Part shown: piece by piece, positions 1 to 10,098 of the stretch | Layout: each line of letters opens with the position of its first letter | Position numbering within the stretch: position 1 is the stretch's first letter | IMG/VR virus record: IMGVR_UViG_3300035670_000044 | Span: 62,001 to 126,000 of that record | Strand: one strand, 5' to 3' | Origin: a virus | Length of the DNA: 64,000 bases | Program-made: the position numbers and the translations under genes | The notes under the pieces: model-generated | What the model was told of the DNA's origin: nothing | The model's input: only the letters and a program-made list of their open reading frames with translations | Databases searched by the model: none

Positions 1-825
1 TCTAGCAGTGACAGCAATATCTTGACCGTTAACTTTATCAAAAATCCCCTGCTTATTACGAATAATCTTAATAACTCTACTTTGTCTCAGAGTTACCCCA
101 TCGCCTTGTTCTCCGTTTCCGGGTCCCCCCAATTCGGTCTAGAGGTCGGATCAGGGACGGTACCCCGGGAAATCATCTCCGGTACTAATATCCCCAGTGG
201 TGATTTCGCTATTCTGACCGGCCTGCTAGCTTCAGATGGTTCGTATCTGCACTGCTACATGCGCGGCATCGCCACCGGATCTGTTCAGGTCGGTGGTTTC
301 CCAGCCTCCCCGTCCGTGTCTGAGTTTCCGGTTCTCGTCAGGTTCTTCCGCAAAGGTACCAAATATTACGTGCAGAACTACTCAGCTCAGTCTGCTCCCG
401 TATCGGTCTACGGCTCGCTACTTCCTGTCCGAATGTATACGTTTAACACCCAGGGGACGATAACTCCATTTACCGGTGACTTCACCCACTCCAAGTACGA
501 GGACCAGAAAAAGTGGAACGAGTCGGGATTTGTTGGTAGCTTTGAGTCCATCGCACAGCTTTCTGGAGCTTCGGTATCTCAAGATTTTCGCCTTTCACCT
601 GTCGCCGACACCGGTAACACGATCTTCTCCCTATACACTAACAGTGGCGGCTCTCAGTACGACCTGACCGACTACTTCTCCTACAACAAAGAGTACATCT
701 CGTATCCGTTAACAAATGAGGTAGATATTCTGTGTGCTTACGCTATGTGGGAGTCGACATCGGCAAACTTACAGCCTTCCAGTACCGTCTCAATCGTCAA
801 TTCTCTGACTTGGGAGGAGCAGTAA
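1..825 (+). CDS. Putative virion structural protein, 5' end cut by window
   Basis: The reading frame is open from the first base, so the true start probably lies outside the window; the first start-like codon inside is TTG at 22. The 267 or more visible residues are rich in Ser, Thr, Gly, Pro and Tyr with many short beta-type stretches and no catalytic motif, as is common in tail-fiber or baseplate-decoration proteins. It ends 3 bp before the next large virion gene on the same strand, which suggests co-transcription. I do not recognise a family. The structural role is inferred from composition and neighbours only. Confidence 0.6.
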   Translation, partial: SSSDSNILTVNFIKNPLLITNNLNNSTLSQSYPIALFSVSGSPQFGLEVGSGTVPREIISGTNIPSGDFAILTGLLASDGSYLHCYMRGIATGSVQVGGFPASPSVSEFPVLVRFFRKGTKYYVQNYSAQSAPVSVYGSLLPVRMYTFNTQGTITPFTGDFTHSKYEDQKKWNESGFVGSFESIAQLSGASVSQDFRLSPVADTGNTIFSLYTNSGGSQYDLTDYFSYNKEYISYPLTNEVDILCAYAMWESTSANLQPSSTVSIVNSLTWEEQ

Positions 826-828
826 ACC

Positions 829-3800
829 ATGGCTGGCAAACAATCGATCCGGGCGGATAAAACACCCCCCCGGCGCAGCCAAGGTGTTAAACAGATGGTG
901 GATACTGGGGGATTTGCCCTCTCCACAGAGCTAGGTGCCCCGCTGGTAACAGAAAAGGACGAATATAGGAGGAGTGAGTATGGGAAAGATACGGCGCCTA
1001 GCGTTGTCCTGAACTCCGAATCATATCAATCTGATGCTCTAAGTACCGCCAACAACTTCAGCAAGGGTAGTCCGGCCGCTTTACCTATAGTTGAGAGGTT
1101 CGCCGAGCAAAGTGAGGTATCCCGATCGTTGCTCGGGATCAACCGCGAAACTTCCCAGCAAGGCCTGTTCGGTAACGTGTCAACCTACGGTCTAGACCCC
1201 AAAGACTGGAGAGTTGACACACCGGACACCCGTTTCAGTGGAGATATGTGGTGGTGGATTCGTCGTCCCAGTTCCACAGGGAGTTATTACGAGGCTAAGG
1301 TTACTGAAGACGATAAAAACGCAGCGATTGTACTATCGGCAAGCCCTACACCGTTCCTAGAGCCCCCACGGCCGGGTATCCAGGACCAACTGATTAATCC
1401 GGGGGGTGCAGAGCGGTATACTGGATGGGGGCAATATATTAACTCAGTAGTAGCATTGTATTTGTTCCGGTACATGGTAGAAAAAACAACACCGTCTCAA
1501 TGGGAACAATTCAATCTTGGGTATCTGCTGTCAACCTATCCTCCGATCCAAAACAACAACGGCACATATAGTTTTAACGAACTGTACTGGGATAAGATCT
1601 GGCTGGACATCAAACAAAACAGATTTGGCCCGATTAGTAACTATCCGGTCATCCCAAGCGGCCGAGCATACAATTTTAACACGGCCACCATACCAAACTG
1701 GAGAGATAATCCTGGCCTGTGGGGCAGTAGCAGCGTCATAATTTCCGAGGCTACTAGCCGTCTACCACAAGATCTCGATATCTCCTGGGACTCATTCTTC
1801 TTTAGCTCAACACGGGTGTATTACCCATCCGATCGCCCGGAGGACCGTGGTCACTACCGGATCCAGACCAATCCCCAGGCGGACTTGTGGGAAAAGTACT
1901 TCGGGTTAAGGTACGACCAGCTTCGTAGCGACCTAAGGAATTGGGAGTTCACCGTACACCCGAACGAATCTAGTGTCACCCAACTTGAAAAAGATCTGAA
2001 ACTTCCATACTTCCTTCTTGACACACCCCTAGTCGCCGACAGAGCCAATAACGTCTTCTCGGACCTGTGGCCGTCTGAGTCGTTTGGGGAACAGATTGAC
2101 CTGCCGACCAACACCAATAGGATTGGTGGCGTTCAAGGTATCCGTAGCGAGATCACACTGAAGTCAATTCGGTCGTTTCGGTATCAGCCAGGGAGGATCA
2201 GTGGATTCACGTATGGGGTTAAGCTCAGTGAGATCGGGGCCGGACCAGGCACGGTGCTCGAGTTTGGAATTGAAAACGACACAGACGCGTACATGTTTCG
2301 GCTGAGCAACGGTGCGAACTTCTCAATCGTTCGCCGGTCCACTGTCCCGTTAGAGGACACGCCATTCTTGCAGGGCTCTAAATACGCCGAAAATACCCGG
2401 ACCATCGTCCGTAACGGCCAAGTCCAGTACGAGACGGTGATTGATCAAAAGATCATGAATGGGGACTCGTTGGGGGGAGAGGGAGAGTCAGGGTATATTC
2501 TCGATCCAGATACCGTCACCATGTATAAGATTGAGTTTGGGTGGTACGGGGCTATCGGGGCGAGATTCTATGCGTACATCCCAACCGGTAACGGTGACTG
2601 TCGTTGGGTGACCATGCACACCCTGGTTATCGAAAACCAGCTCGGGCGCCCATGCCTCGCCGATCCTTTCTTCTACTTTAAGTATCGATTGCTGGTTTCC
2701 GACTCCTCAACGATTCGTGTCGACCAGTACGTGAATAAGTTCGGTGCGTCCTACTATATTGACGGGTATGACGAAGGAACTCTATACAGCCTAAACGCAC
2801 AATCTAAAGTTCGTTACCTCCCCAATCCCAAATTTTCCCAGTCCAAGACTCAACTCAACGCGATTGACTGGACGACATTGATGGGTGTTAAGCCTCGGCA
2901 GTTTCTGGTGAACCGTTTTGGTACCGAACTTTACAACAAAAAGGAGATTTTCCCAGAAAACGCCTTTGTTTACTCTCAGCAAGACTGTGAAATAAAGATT
3001 ATCCGTCAACGAGGGTGTCCGGAGTGGGCGTACACACACCAGGAAGGATACCGTTGGTCTTCATTACCCGAGTCCCGGCGCATCAAAGGTAAGTTCACTA
3101 TCGACCCTTACTTCACCCTGGACCGCCCCGCTCTCGGCATTTCAAATGATGACGGGTCCAGTCACAGTGCGGTAGCCGCGTACAGTACGGGTTCGGAGGG
3201 ATCGTTCAGAAACCCGGTTGATTCTACATCGTGGGACGTTAACGTAATCGGCACCCAAGTCGTTCGGATGATCGCCGATGACCTCTACGCTACTTACCCG
3301 TCACCTCTTTACGACTTCAGCGGTGGATCATTAGCTCTCAAACTTCAACGGGACTCAGGGAATCAAGTCTACCTCTCAAGCCGTCAATCTTTCCCCACAC
3401 CTACTAACGTCCACCTACCCAATCTTTACACCCCCGTCTCTCCCTACAATCAAGGATACGATATTGAGTTCGATTACTTCCGCCGTGACCAAATACTCTT
3501 GAGTACTGTTGATGTACTTAGCGATGAATTTTATATTTATTGGGTGGGCGGACCTGGCAGTAATCCGTCCCCCGGACACGCAACCTCACTACGTTTCGGA
3601 TTCGTTTGGCCGGAGACAACAGACACAGGTAGTGACCTGTACGCTACCTCCCCCGACCAGGATTGGGGTATAGAGCTCAACGCATCCTGGGATGGACAAA
3701 ATTTTTACGAAGGACTGCCTTACGATTTTGTCAGTGACCACCCATTGAACACGTTATACGTTGAAACAAATCCAACATTAAATGTCGACACTTACAATCT

Positions 3801-4866
3801 AGAAGTTGGAGAGTTTACCAACTACGAGGATATTTACGGGCTAGAGGATAACCGGATCTCCGTACCAGGGTTGGAGGGGGGAGTATGCCGTGGTCTGTTC
3901 TGCAAGGTGGGTCGAGAAGTCCGTAGCAACGTCACTATTATCTCCGAAATTGACTCGGTCACTAACACGGTAAATTATTACGTGGTCGATCCCAACTCCC
4001 CTTGGCCAAACCTCGGAAACGAGTCTTACATTGTGACTCTGACCCAGGAAATCAGCACGGCTAATGTGTTAACTACTGGGGGGGAAGTCAGGTCATTTGA
4101 AGACACAACACTGTACTTCCTTCCTCTTGGCTCTTCTCTTCCCGTCGGGATCTCGATAGGCACAGTAGACTCGTCGTACAATATCGTGTACATCGCCACC
4201 ATTGACAAACGGTCACAGGTTAGGCAAATTCTAGTCTCGAAAATAGCTCCGGGCAATGTGCCGTTTGTCCGAGTATTTGTCCAGGGTAGACAGGGAGCGG
4301 AATTAGGAGGTGTATGGGTCGGTCAGAAGACTTCTATAGGGGCAGATGTCCGTCCCCTAACCCCCCACCGCAGCACGGTCTCCATTACCGATTCTGGACC
4401 TGCTGACTACCACAGCCAATGGTCGTCTAGCCCGGAATCGGACGGGGCAGTGAAGACAATCACGACCTATACTCAATCCGACGGGCTCGGACTATCCACT
4501 GCACCCACCTTCGACCCAGAAGAGGCCACCATTGACTCGTTTAAGTCCGTCCACAGCAATCAAAGAAAATGTGGTAGTTTTCTATCATCCGGAGGAACTA
4601 ACTCGGCCGGTATTTTTACCGAATCTCAGTACCCCATCCGGTGGTTAACCAGTCCGGGTAACGGCACTCCGCTAGCCACTTACTACGTCACAGCAAACAC
4701 CCCCACCGAGATCGACCTGAACCCTGTATTCAATGTATCAGCGGAAAGCATTGTCAACGAAGACGATGGAAATTTCGCTACGTTCTTCATTGCTCGAGCG
4801 TTAAACAACCACGAGGAGAACGACCCCAACGAGATCTACATGTCACTCAACTATACAGAACAGTAA
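829..4866 (+). CDS. Large putative virion (tail/fiber) protein, 1345 aa
   Basis: ATG at 829 follows the preceding stop by 3 bp, with pyrimidines before it (AACC-ATG) and no Shine-Dalgarno sequence. The product is Ser/Thr/Asn/Tyr-rich and beta-rich, without predicted membrane segments or recognisable enzyme motifs. The first 100 residues are polar and probably disordered; the middle contains jelly-roll-like stretches, and a CxxxxC pair (CRGLFC) lies near residue 1020. Size and position between other giant virion-like genes argue for a tail-fiber, adhesin or baseplate-periphery component. No family recognised; the function is inferred from context. Confidence 0.65.
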   Translation: MAGKQSIRADKTPPRRSQGVKQMVDTGGFALSTELGAPLVTEKDEYRRSEYGKDTAPSVVLNSESYQSDALSTANNFSKGSPAALPIVERFAEQSEVSRSLLGINRETSQQGLFGNVSTYGLDPKDWRVDTPDTRFSGDMWWWIRRPSSTGSYYEAKVTEDDKNAAIVLSASPTPFLEPPRPGIQDQLINPGGAERYTGWGQYINSVVALYLFRYMVEKTTPSQWEQFNLGYLLSTYPPIQNNNGTYSFNELYWDKIWLDIKQNRFGPISNYPVIPSGRAYNFNTATIPNWRDNPGLWGSSSVIISEATSRLPQDLDISWDSFFFSSTRVYYPSDRPEDRGHYRIQTNPQADLWEKYFGLRYDQLRSDLRNWEFTVHPNESSVTQLEKDLKLPYFLLDTPLVADRANNVFSDLWPSESFGEQIDLPTNTNRIGGVQGIRSEITLKSIRSFRYQPGRISGFTYGVKLSEIGAGPGTVLEFGIENDTDAYMFRLSNGANFSIVRRSTVPLEDTPFLQGSKYAENTRTIVRNGQVQYETVIDQKIMNGDSLGGEGESGYILDPDTVTMYKIEFGWYGAIGARFYAYIPTGNGDCRWVTMHTLVIENQLGRPCLADPFFYFKYRLLVSDSSTIRVDQYVNKFGASYYIDGYDEGTLYSLNAQSKVRYLPNPKFSQSKTQLNAIDWTTLMGVKPRQFLVNRFGTELYNKKEIFPENAFVYSQQDCEIKIIRQRGCPEWAYTHQEGYRWSSLPESRRIKGKFTIDPYFTLDRPALGISNDDGSSHSAVAAYSTGSEGSFRNPVDSTSWDVNVIGTQVVRMIADDLYATYPSPLYDFSGGSLALKLQRDSGNQVYLSSRQSFPTPTNVHLPNLYTPVSPYNQGYDIEFDYFRRDQILLSTVDVLSDEFYIYWVGGPGSNPSPGHATSLRFGFVWPETTDTGSDLYATSPDQDWGIELNASWDGQNFYEGLPYDFVSDHPLNTLYVETNPTLNVDTYNLEVGEFTNYEDIYGLEDNRISVPGLEGGVCRGLFCKVGREVRSNVTIISEIDSVTNTVNYYVVDPNSPWPNLGNESYIVTLTQEISTANVLTTGGEVRSFEDTTLYFLPLGSSLPVGISIGTVDSSYNIVYIATIDKRSQVRQILVSKIAPGNVPFVRVFVQGRQGAELGGVWVGQKTSIGADVRPLTPHRSTVSITDSGPADYHSQWSSSPESDGAVKTITTYTQSDGLGLSTAPTFDPEEATIDSFKSVHSNQRKCGSFLSSGGTNSAGIFTESQYPIRWLTSPGNGTPLATYYVTANTPTEIDLNPVFNVSAESIVNEDDGNFATFFIARALNNHEENDPNEIYMSLNYTEQ

Positions 4867-4869
4867 CCC

Positions 4870-4889
4870 GTTGAAAGCCAATTAGTAGA
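4870..4889 (+). promoter_or_regulatory. Class A element (putative late promoter) before LRR-like gene
   Basis: GTTGAAAGC at 4870-4878 is followed by AATTAGTAGA. It lies in the 35-bp gap between two virion genes and 23 nt separate it from the ATG at 4902. It is one of 14 copies in this window. Confidence 0.7.
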
Positions 4890-4901
4890 GTGATTTAGGG
4901 G

Positions 4902-7900
4902 ATGTCAGAGTCACAGTTCACGAGTTTTGGCAGATTCTCACGACCTGATATTGGACTGACATCCGACAGCACACGAAACCTGGCGGAAATCTTCGACTCA
5001 GATAAGCGGGAAGCCTTAAGAAATATACTAATTCGTCCGGAAATTCTCGACTCTTTGTACAAAGTGTCTGAGAATATTACCCGAGAAGATCTCAGATCTG
5101 CATCAGGGTTATCTCGCCTCCTCCTGCCATCTCTCAACCAGCTCGATGAGATAACCAACGATAGAGTACCTACTCGGTTATATGTCGACAAAGAGTTTTA
5201 TGCACCGGACACGGCCCTAGGGGGAATTGGATCTCCAGCCCTCAACACGCCCAACGTCATCCTTTTAAACGGTTCTGTACAATGTGAAGGAGTGCAATAT
5301 AGAGCGAACACAATAGGTGACAGACTGTTCACCAACCCTAACCGTGTAAACGTCTCCTTGTCTACGTCTAGAGCAAGCTTATTTAACTCCGAGACTGATC
5401 CGGAAAACACGGGGTACTTTCTTAGCGCGAGGTATCCGGGTTCGATACGTGTTCGGAGGAGGTCACATGTCAACAGAATATTAATCCCAAAGACCTCGTT
5501 TCTCACCAAACCACCCCTTCTTGAGAATCCTACTCACTCAATCCAGGTGAATGTGGACAATGGAAATACTGGGACAATTACTCCAGTAAGATTATTAGCA
5601 ACCAAGAACACCCCGTTACGGGTTTATTGCCGTATGTCTACGGGAAGAGTAACCTTCAAGTTTACAGACTCCGCCTCCCCGTATTTTTTCGGATACCAGA
5701 TCCAACCAGCACAACAACGTCCGAACTCGCCACCCGTAGAATTCCTACCCGTCGCCCCGGTATCTCAACAATCCGGATCTGCTACATTCGTCCTTAACAT
5801 TGACATTACGACGACCGGGTACCAGAATCTCTACGACCTGTATCTGTATCTGTACGTAAACCCTGAAAAAGTCTCGGGAATAGAGTTCTCCGGTATCGAT
5901 ATTCGTGAGTTCCCTGATCGTAAAGACCTGGGATTGATCGGGTTTAATAACCTCCGGGATTTTCGGGTGTCCGACGGCTCAATGACCATCCTCCCTTTGT
6001 GGTTAAAAACCCTCAGGACTAGCTTGAGATCTCTTGATCTGGCTTCTACAGGGGATACATGGCGTAACGGCCCCATGGGCTGGTTCGATATACGTGACTC
6101 TTCTGCAATCCCTTCCTTCACCCATCCACTGTATACCGCTGTCAGTTACCTAACCCTCCCAAAATCTGGTACTTTGATCAATGAGGTAGGAGATGATTGG
6201 AATGGTTCTTCTGGCTCTGGGGGGACTAGAGTGACAGGAATCTTTGAGAAATACATTAGGAATCAATCTAGAACCCCCGGTACTGACTACAGGCAGTTTA
6301 CCGAGTTGACATCACTGTCTCTCGGTGACAAATTTTTGGGGCGTAGCCCTCGCTTCGATGACGTATTTCCAAACCTTCTCAGGTTGTCATGGTCAAGACC
6401 TAACGGTAGCCGTACTTATCGTTTTTTGTTTGGTTCTTTACCTAAAATCAACAACAACGGTTCTGTTATAGATTACAATATAAGTGGGTCTGGAGCAGTA
6501 GGAGGTATCGTCGATATAGGAACATCAACTACTCCATCCAACAATGGCCATATTTCTAAATACAAGATGTCCACGTTTAACGTAGCGGGATACTTCTCGG
6601 TAAGAAATAACATCTCTGGGTATATTAATAACCCGGAGGAAGACTGGTCTAGTTGGAGAACAACAACAACGTCCATAGATTACACTTACACCGGATCAGG
6701 TCTCAGAATTAATCTTCAGTCGGGAACTTGGGAGAATCTTGTATCTCTATCCGCTTCATTCTCTGGGGGAACACTTCTTTCAGGGGATTCCTCCCCCCTC
6801 AATACCCCCAAGCTTCGATTGTTGTCACTATACGGATCTGGAACCACCGGCCCCGTGTTTAAGCTCGGATCGGTATCTAACACTAGCGCTCTCGAATCAA
6901 TCAATATCGGTGCATGTAATAGCATATCGCCTACCGTGTCGGTGGGCATCAATTACCTTCTTCCTTTCAATTTTGCTGAGTCTCGTAATCCCGGAAATGA
7001 ACACAGATTAACAACATTCTCCATCTCGTACTTTGCCCCACTATACAGATTCAGGAACCGAGACCTAGACAACCTGTACAATCTTACTTCCCTAAATACA
7101 TCATACAGCAATCTGACTGGCAAGTATCCGGTCTTCCCGTTAAAACGTCTATTTGACACGGATACAAAATCCGTATCGATTCAATCTGAAAATTCCAGTT
7201 TTTACGATCTCCGCAATTTAAGTATCAACCAGTCCAATTTTTACTTTTCTAGGGACGTAAGAAACCTGATCGTTTGGGGTCAAAATTCTGCCGGTGGTGG
7301 AGCTTTAATCCCGTCGTTTGAGGGAACTTCGACCAGTAGTATCCAAACAATCAATGTATCTAATTCCCAGCCATCGATCTACAGGTCCGACTGGTCTGCA
7401 CCAAATCAACGAAATAGCTGCGTGCGTGATGATGATCCGGCCACAGTGATATCCGGACTTTCCATCTCACGTTCCGTACAGCCCGACCCTGATGATAGCG
7501 TATATACACTGACCGGAGCTAGTAATTTTCGTCAACTGGTCCAGGTTGGGGATTCGGTTAGGTCATCAGTTAACGGATCAATCCTGGCCCGGGTTTTGTC
7601 GATATCAGACAGTAGTGTTATCATCGATTCCAATATCCCTGACCCTCTCCCCACCAGTCTATATTTTACCCGACAAACTAACAGTATCTCAAACTGGTTC
7701 GGGTCAGGTTTTAGCTCCCTACAGGTGTTCCGAGCCAGCAACTGCAAGTTGTCTGGTACACTCAACATCCGTAGCGGATTTGGCAGTATTCGTGACGATT
7801 CCCTCCCAGCCCTAGACCTCAGTAGTAACATGATCTCCGGTTACACTGTAGGAGGTCTTGGACGAATATTCTCCGGAAATAGCAGAAGGATAACTATAGA

Positions 7901-8456
7901 CCTGTCTCGTAATAACCTGAGCACCGAAACAATACGAAGTATTGTATCAGAGATTGCCGATCTCGACGCTTTGAGAAAGTTCAGCAACTGCAGGGTTAGA
8001 TTATCTTTAAATAAACTAGACCCTAGTAATCGCTATTCCAACTACACCCAGAACGAAGTATTCCCTGTTACCGTTTTGTCAGGATCAGGCATTGTCACGT
8101 CTCTCTCTCGCAACGAGTTGTTTAAGGTATTTACTGAGACGACTATCACTAACCCGGATGGAACTACAACAACCGAGCGTGTTCAAACGGGAACTATTAC
8201 TGTGAGTGTCCCAGGAGCTTTGGTGGGTAATGTATATTATAAAACCAAAACGGATAGTGCTCAGGTTGCTCAGGAGAACCCAGTCGCGTTAAAGTTTAAA
8301 ACTTTACGGGGCATATTAGTAGACCTAGGTTTCACTTACGTTTCCCCTAGTACAACACCAGTAATTACATCAACAGTTTACAGTAACGTCACCACTCGCT
8401 ACCAGTCAATCCTTGATCATACTGATTATGATCCAGCCGACCTAGTTAACCCTTAA
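4902..8456 (+). CDS. Virion protein with leucine-rich-repeat-like segments, 1184 aa
   Basis: ATG at 4902 lies 23 nt after a class A promoter element. Several segments look like irregular leucine-rich repeats: LRSLDLAST near residue 375, LTSLSLG near 468, LTSLNTSYSNLTG near 730, LQVFRASNCKLSG near 945, and the clearest pair LDLSSNMISG and ITIDLSRNNLS near 970-1000. The rest is Ser/Asn/Gly-rich and beta-rich. LRR folds are protein- or glycan-binding, so a host-recognition or tail-fiber role is plausible. The repeats are visible in the sequence, the structural role comes from the neighbours, and the ligand is unknown. Confidence 0.65.
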   Translation: MSESQFTSFGRFSRPDIGLTSDSTRNLAEIFDSDKREALRNILIRPEILDSLYKVSENITREDLRSASGLSRLLLPSLNQLDEITNDRVPTRLYVDKEFYAPDTALGGIGSPALNTPNVILLNGSVQCEGVQYRANTIGDRLFTNPNRVNVSLSTSRASLFNSETDPENTGYFLSARYPGSIRVRRRSHVNRILIPKTSFLTKPPLLENPTHSIQVNVDNGNTGTITPVRLLATKNTPLRVYCRMSTGRVTFKFTDSASPYFFGYQIQPAQQRPNSPPVEFLPVAPVSQQSGSATFVLNIDITTTGYQNLYDLYLYLYVNPEKVSGIEFSGIDIREFPDRKDLGLIGFNNLRDFRVSDGSMTILPLWLKTLRTSLRSLDLASTGDTWRNGPMGWFDIRDSSAIPSFTHPLYTAVSYLTLPKSGTLINEVGDDWNGSSGSGGTRVTGIFEKYIRNQSRTPGTDYRQFTELTSLSLGDKFLGRSPRFDDVFPNLLRLSWSRPNGSRTYRFLFGSLPKINNNGSVIDYNISGSGAVGGIVDIGTSTTPSNNGHISKYKMSTFNVAGYFSVRNNISGYINNPEEDWSSWRTTTTSIDYTYTGSGLRINLQSGTWENLVSLSASFSGGTLLSGDSSPLNTPKLRLLSLYGSGTTGPVFKLGSVSNTSALESINIGACNSISPTVSVGINYLLPFNFAESRNPGNEHRLTTFSISYFAPLYRFRNRDLDNLYNLTSLNTSYSNLTGKYPVFPLKRLFDTDTKSVSIQSENSSFYDLRNLSINQSNFYFSRDVRNLIVWGQNSAGGGALIPSFEGTSTSSIQTINVSNSQPSIYRSDWSAPNQRNSCVRDDDPATVISGLSISRSVQPDPDDSVYTLTGASNFRQLVQVGDSVRSSVNGSILARVLSISDSSVIIDSNIPDPLPTSLYFTRQTNSISNWFGSGFSSLQVFRASNCKLSGTLNIRSGFGSIRDDSLPALDLSSNMISGYTVGGLGRIFSGNSRRITIDLSRNNLSTETIRSIVSEIADLDALRKFSNCRVRLSLNKLDPSNRYSNYTQNEVFPVTVLSGSGIVTSLSRNELFKVFTETTITNPDGTTTTERVQTGTITVSVPGALVGNVYYKTKTDSAQVAQENPVALKFKTLRGILVDLGFTYVSPSTTPVITSTVYSNVTTRYQSILDHTDYDPADLVNP

Positions 8457-8460
8457 CTCC

Positions 8461-10098
8461 ATGTCATCCGGACTTTTTAGCAAAAACAACTTATCAGAAA
8501 ACGGACTTAACGCTGTCGATGCTTTACAGAAGCTGTATGGACCCCAGGTGCAGGAGGACATCAGTTTGTTCGCGTTTTCGGGGAGGCTGGAGTCCAGGGT
8601 TTCCTCGGACAACCAGTTGTATGGGTTAGTTAACGAGTCTATTTCTGACTCAAGCGGAAACGTATCCCCTCGTACTAAGTTTATCACAAACACTTTTACC
8701 TTTTCAGAAAACAATCTGGTGTGGATAGACCGGTCGGAGGGCTATGTCCTCGACAAACGAGCATCTGGTGAGCAGAGTACCGGAGCCCCGGTGAAGTTCT
8801 CGGTCAACGGGTCAGTGGTCAATACGGAGTTTGTGGGCACGGGAACCCAGTACGAGGTCAGGAATGGTTCGGGTGTTCTAGTCCCACTACCAGCTACGGT
8901 AAACGTCAACCTCGCAGGGGTTGAGTCCGGATCACGTAGCTGCGTCGTCCAGGTAACTGTCAACGCGAACGGCACTTTAAGCCGGCCTGGAGTGACAGTG
9001 CTGACCCCCGGGTCAGGATATATCGACAACGAGCTTCTCGAGCCTGTACCGGCCTGTAACCCCCATGACGATCCGTCCGAAGACAAATGTATGAGGTATA
9101 CTGGAAACTCCCTATACCACGTCACCTATAACCAAAATACAGGTACCCAGGGATATAAAGCCCTTCTCCGGAACACTAAGTACCAGTATACCGTTAAATT
9201 TTCTGGCCCGGATGGCTTTTTCTTGTACGACAACAAAGTCTCGGAATGGGTGTACTTAGGGGTAAGTTATAATACGACCCAGGTATTACCTAAACTCCCA
9301 GTACCTGTACTTCAAATTAACAGATACGATACAATATATCCCCAAAACCTTACTCATCTGTATAAGCTGGATGCCAAGTCCTTGTTCTTCTCTTACGGGG
9401 ATTCCTATCAACCTGAGGGCAACCTTAGCTCCAGTATCCGTTCTATATCTCAATCGGTCGAGGATATCAGTTCTTCACTCCAGACTTTCCCCCAAAACGT
9501 CAGGATCCAGGCAAAAATTGGTGATACCACCAATGACTTGGGCATCCCGTATAACATTTTGTCCGGCCAAAATATTCGATCGGATTACCGGGTCATCTTC
9601 AGGGATCCAGACGGTGTCCTGGACAACCCATCTCTTAGTTTTTTCACCCTTAGAAACCTTAATCAGCCAGGAGAGGTGAGATCGGGAAATGTTTCCGTCC
9701 CTGGAATATGGCTTTTCACTGGTGACAAATATCAAAGAGTATTTAGCTCAGACGATAAGCCGTTTTTTAGCCAGTCGAACATGGATTACCTCAGCCCGAT
9801 ACTAAGTAAGTTTAGTTCCGGGTCAGTCGTTTCCGTCTCGTCGTCGGGTGAGTATAAATATGGCATTAGCGCTGGATACTATAAACCCAACGAACCACTA
9901 AACAATACATCTGTTAGAGGATTTAACACCTCCGTCGGTACGTTGATTCAGAATCTATCCCTTACATTAAACAATGGCGGATTTGTTTATCACCGAACTC
10001 TACCAGTAACCACAGTACGTGGGAACATTAAGTCCTGGCCGTTGTTCTCCTACCGGGACGGAGTCTCGACACTCGACGCAAAATTTCTAGCTATCTAG
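8461..10098 (+). CDS. Putative virion structural protein, 545 aa
   Basis: ATG at 8461 is 4 bp after the LRR-like gene, so it is probably translated from the same message. The N-terminal 90 residues are polar. Residues about 115-190 carry a beta-sandwich-like stretch, including a GSGYIDNEL-type motif seen in many virion proteins. A CNPHDDPSEDKC loop contains two cysteines near residue 200. No enzyme motif or membrane segment is seen. Its 3' end overlaps the end of the opposing 1033-aa gene by 12 bp, with no terminator in between. Family not recognised; virion role inferred. Confidence 0.6.
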   Translation: MSSGLFSKNNLSENGLNAVDALQKLYGPQVQEDISLFAFSGRLESRVSSDNQLYGLVNESISDSSGNVSPRTKFITNTFTFSENNLVWIDRSEGYVLDKRASGEQSTGAPVKFSVNGSVVNTEFVGTGTQYEVRNGSGVLVPLPATVNVNLAGVESGSRSCVVQVTVNANGTLSRPGVTVLTPGSGYIDNELLEPVPACNPHDDPSEDKCMRYTGNSLYHVTYNQNTGTQGYKALLRNTKYQYTVKFSGPDGFFLYDNKVSEWVYLGVSYNTTQVLPKLPVPVLQINRYDTIYPQNLTHLYKLDAKSLFFSYGDSYQPEGNLSSSIRSISQSVEDISSSLQTFPQNVRIQAKIGDTTNDLGIPYNILSGQNIRSDYRVIFRDPDGVLDNPSLSFFTLRNLNQPGEVRSGNVSVPGIWLFTGDKYQRVFSSDDKPFFSQSNMDYLSPILSKFSSGSVVSVSSSGEYKYGISAGYYKPNEPLNNTSVRGFNTSVGTLIQNLSLTLNNGGFVYHRTLPVTTVRGNIKSWPLFSYRDGVSTLDAKFLAI

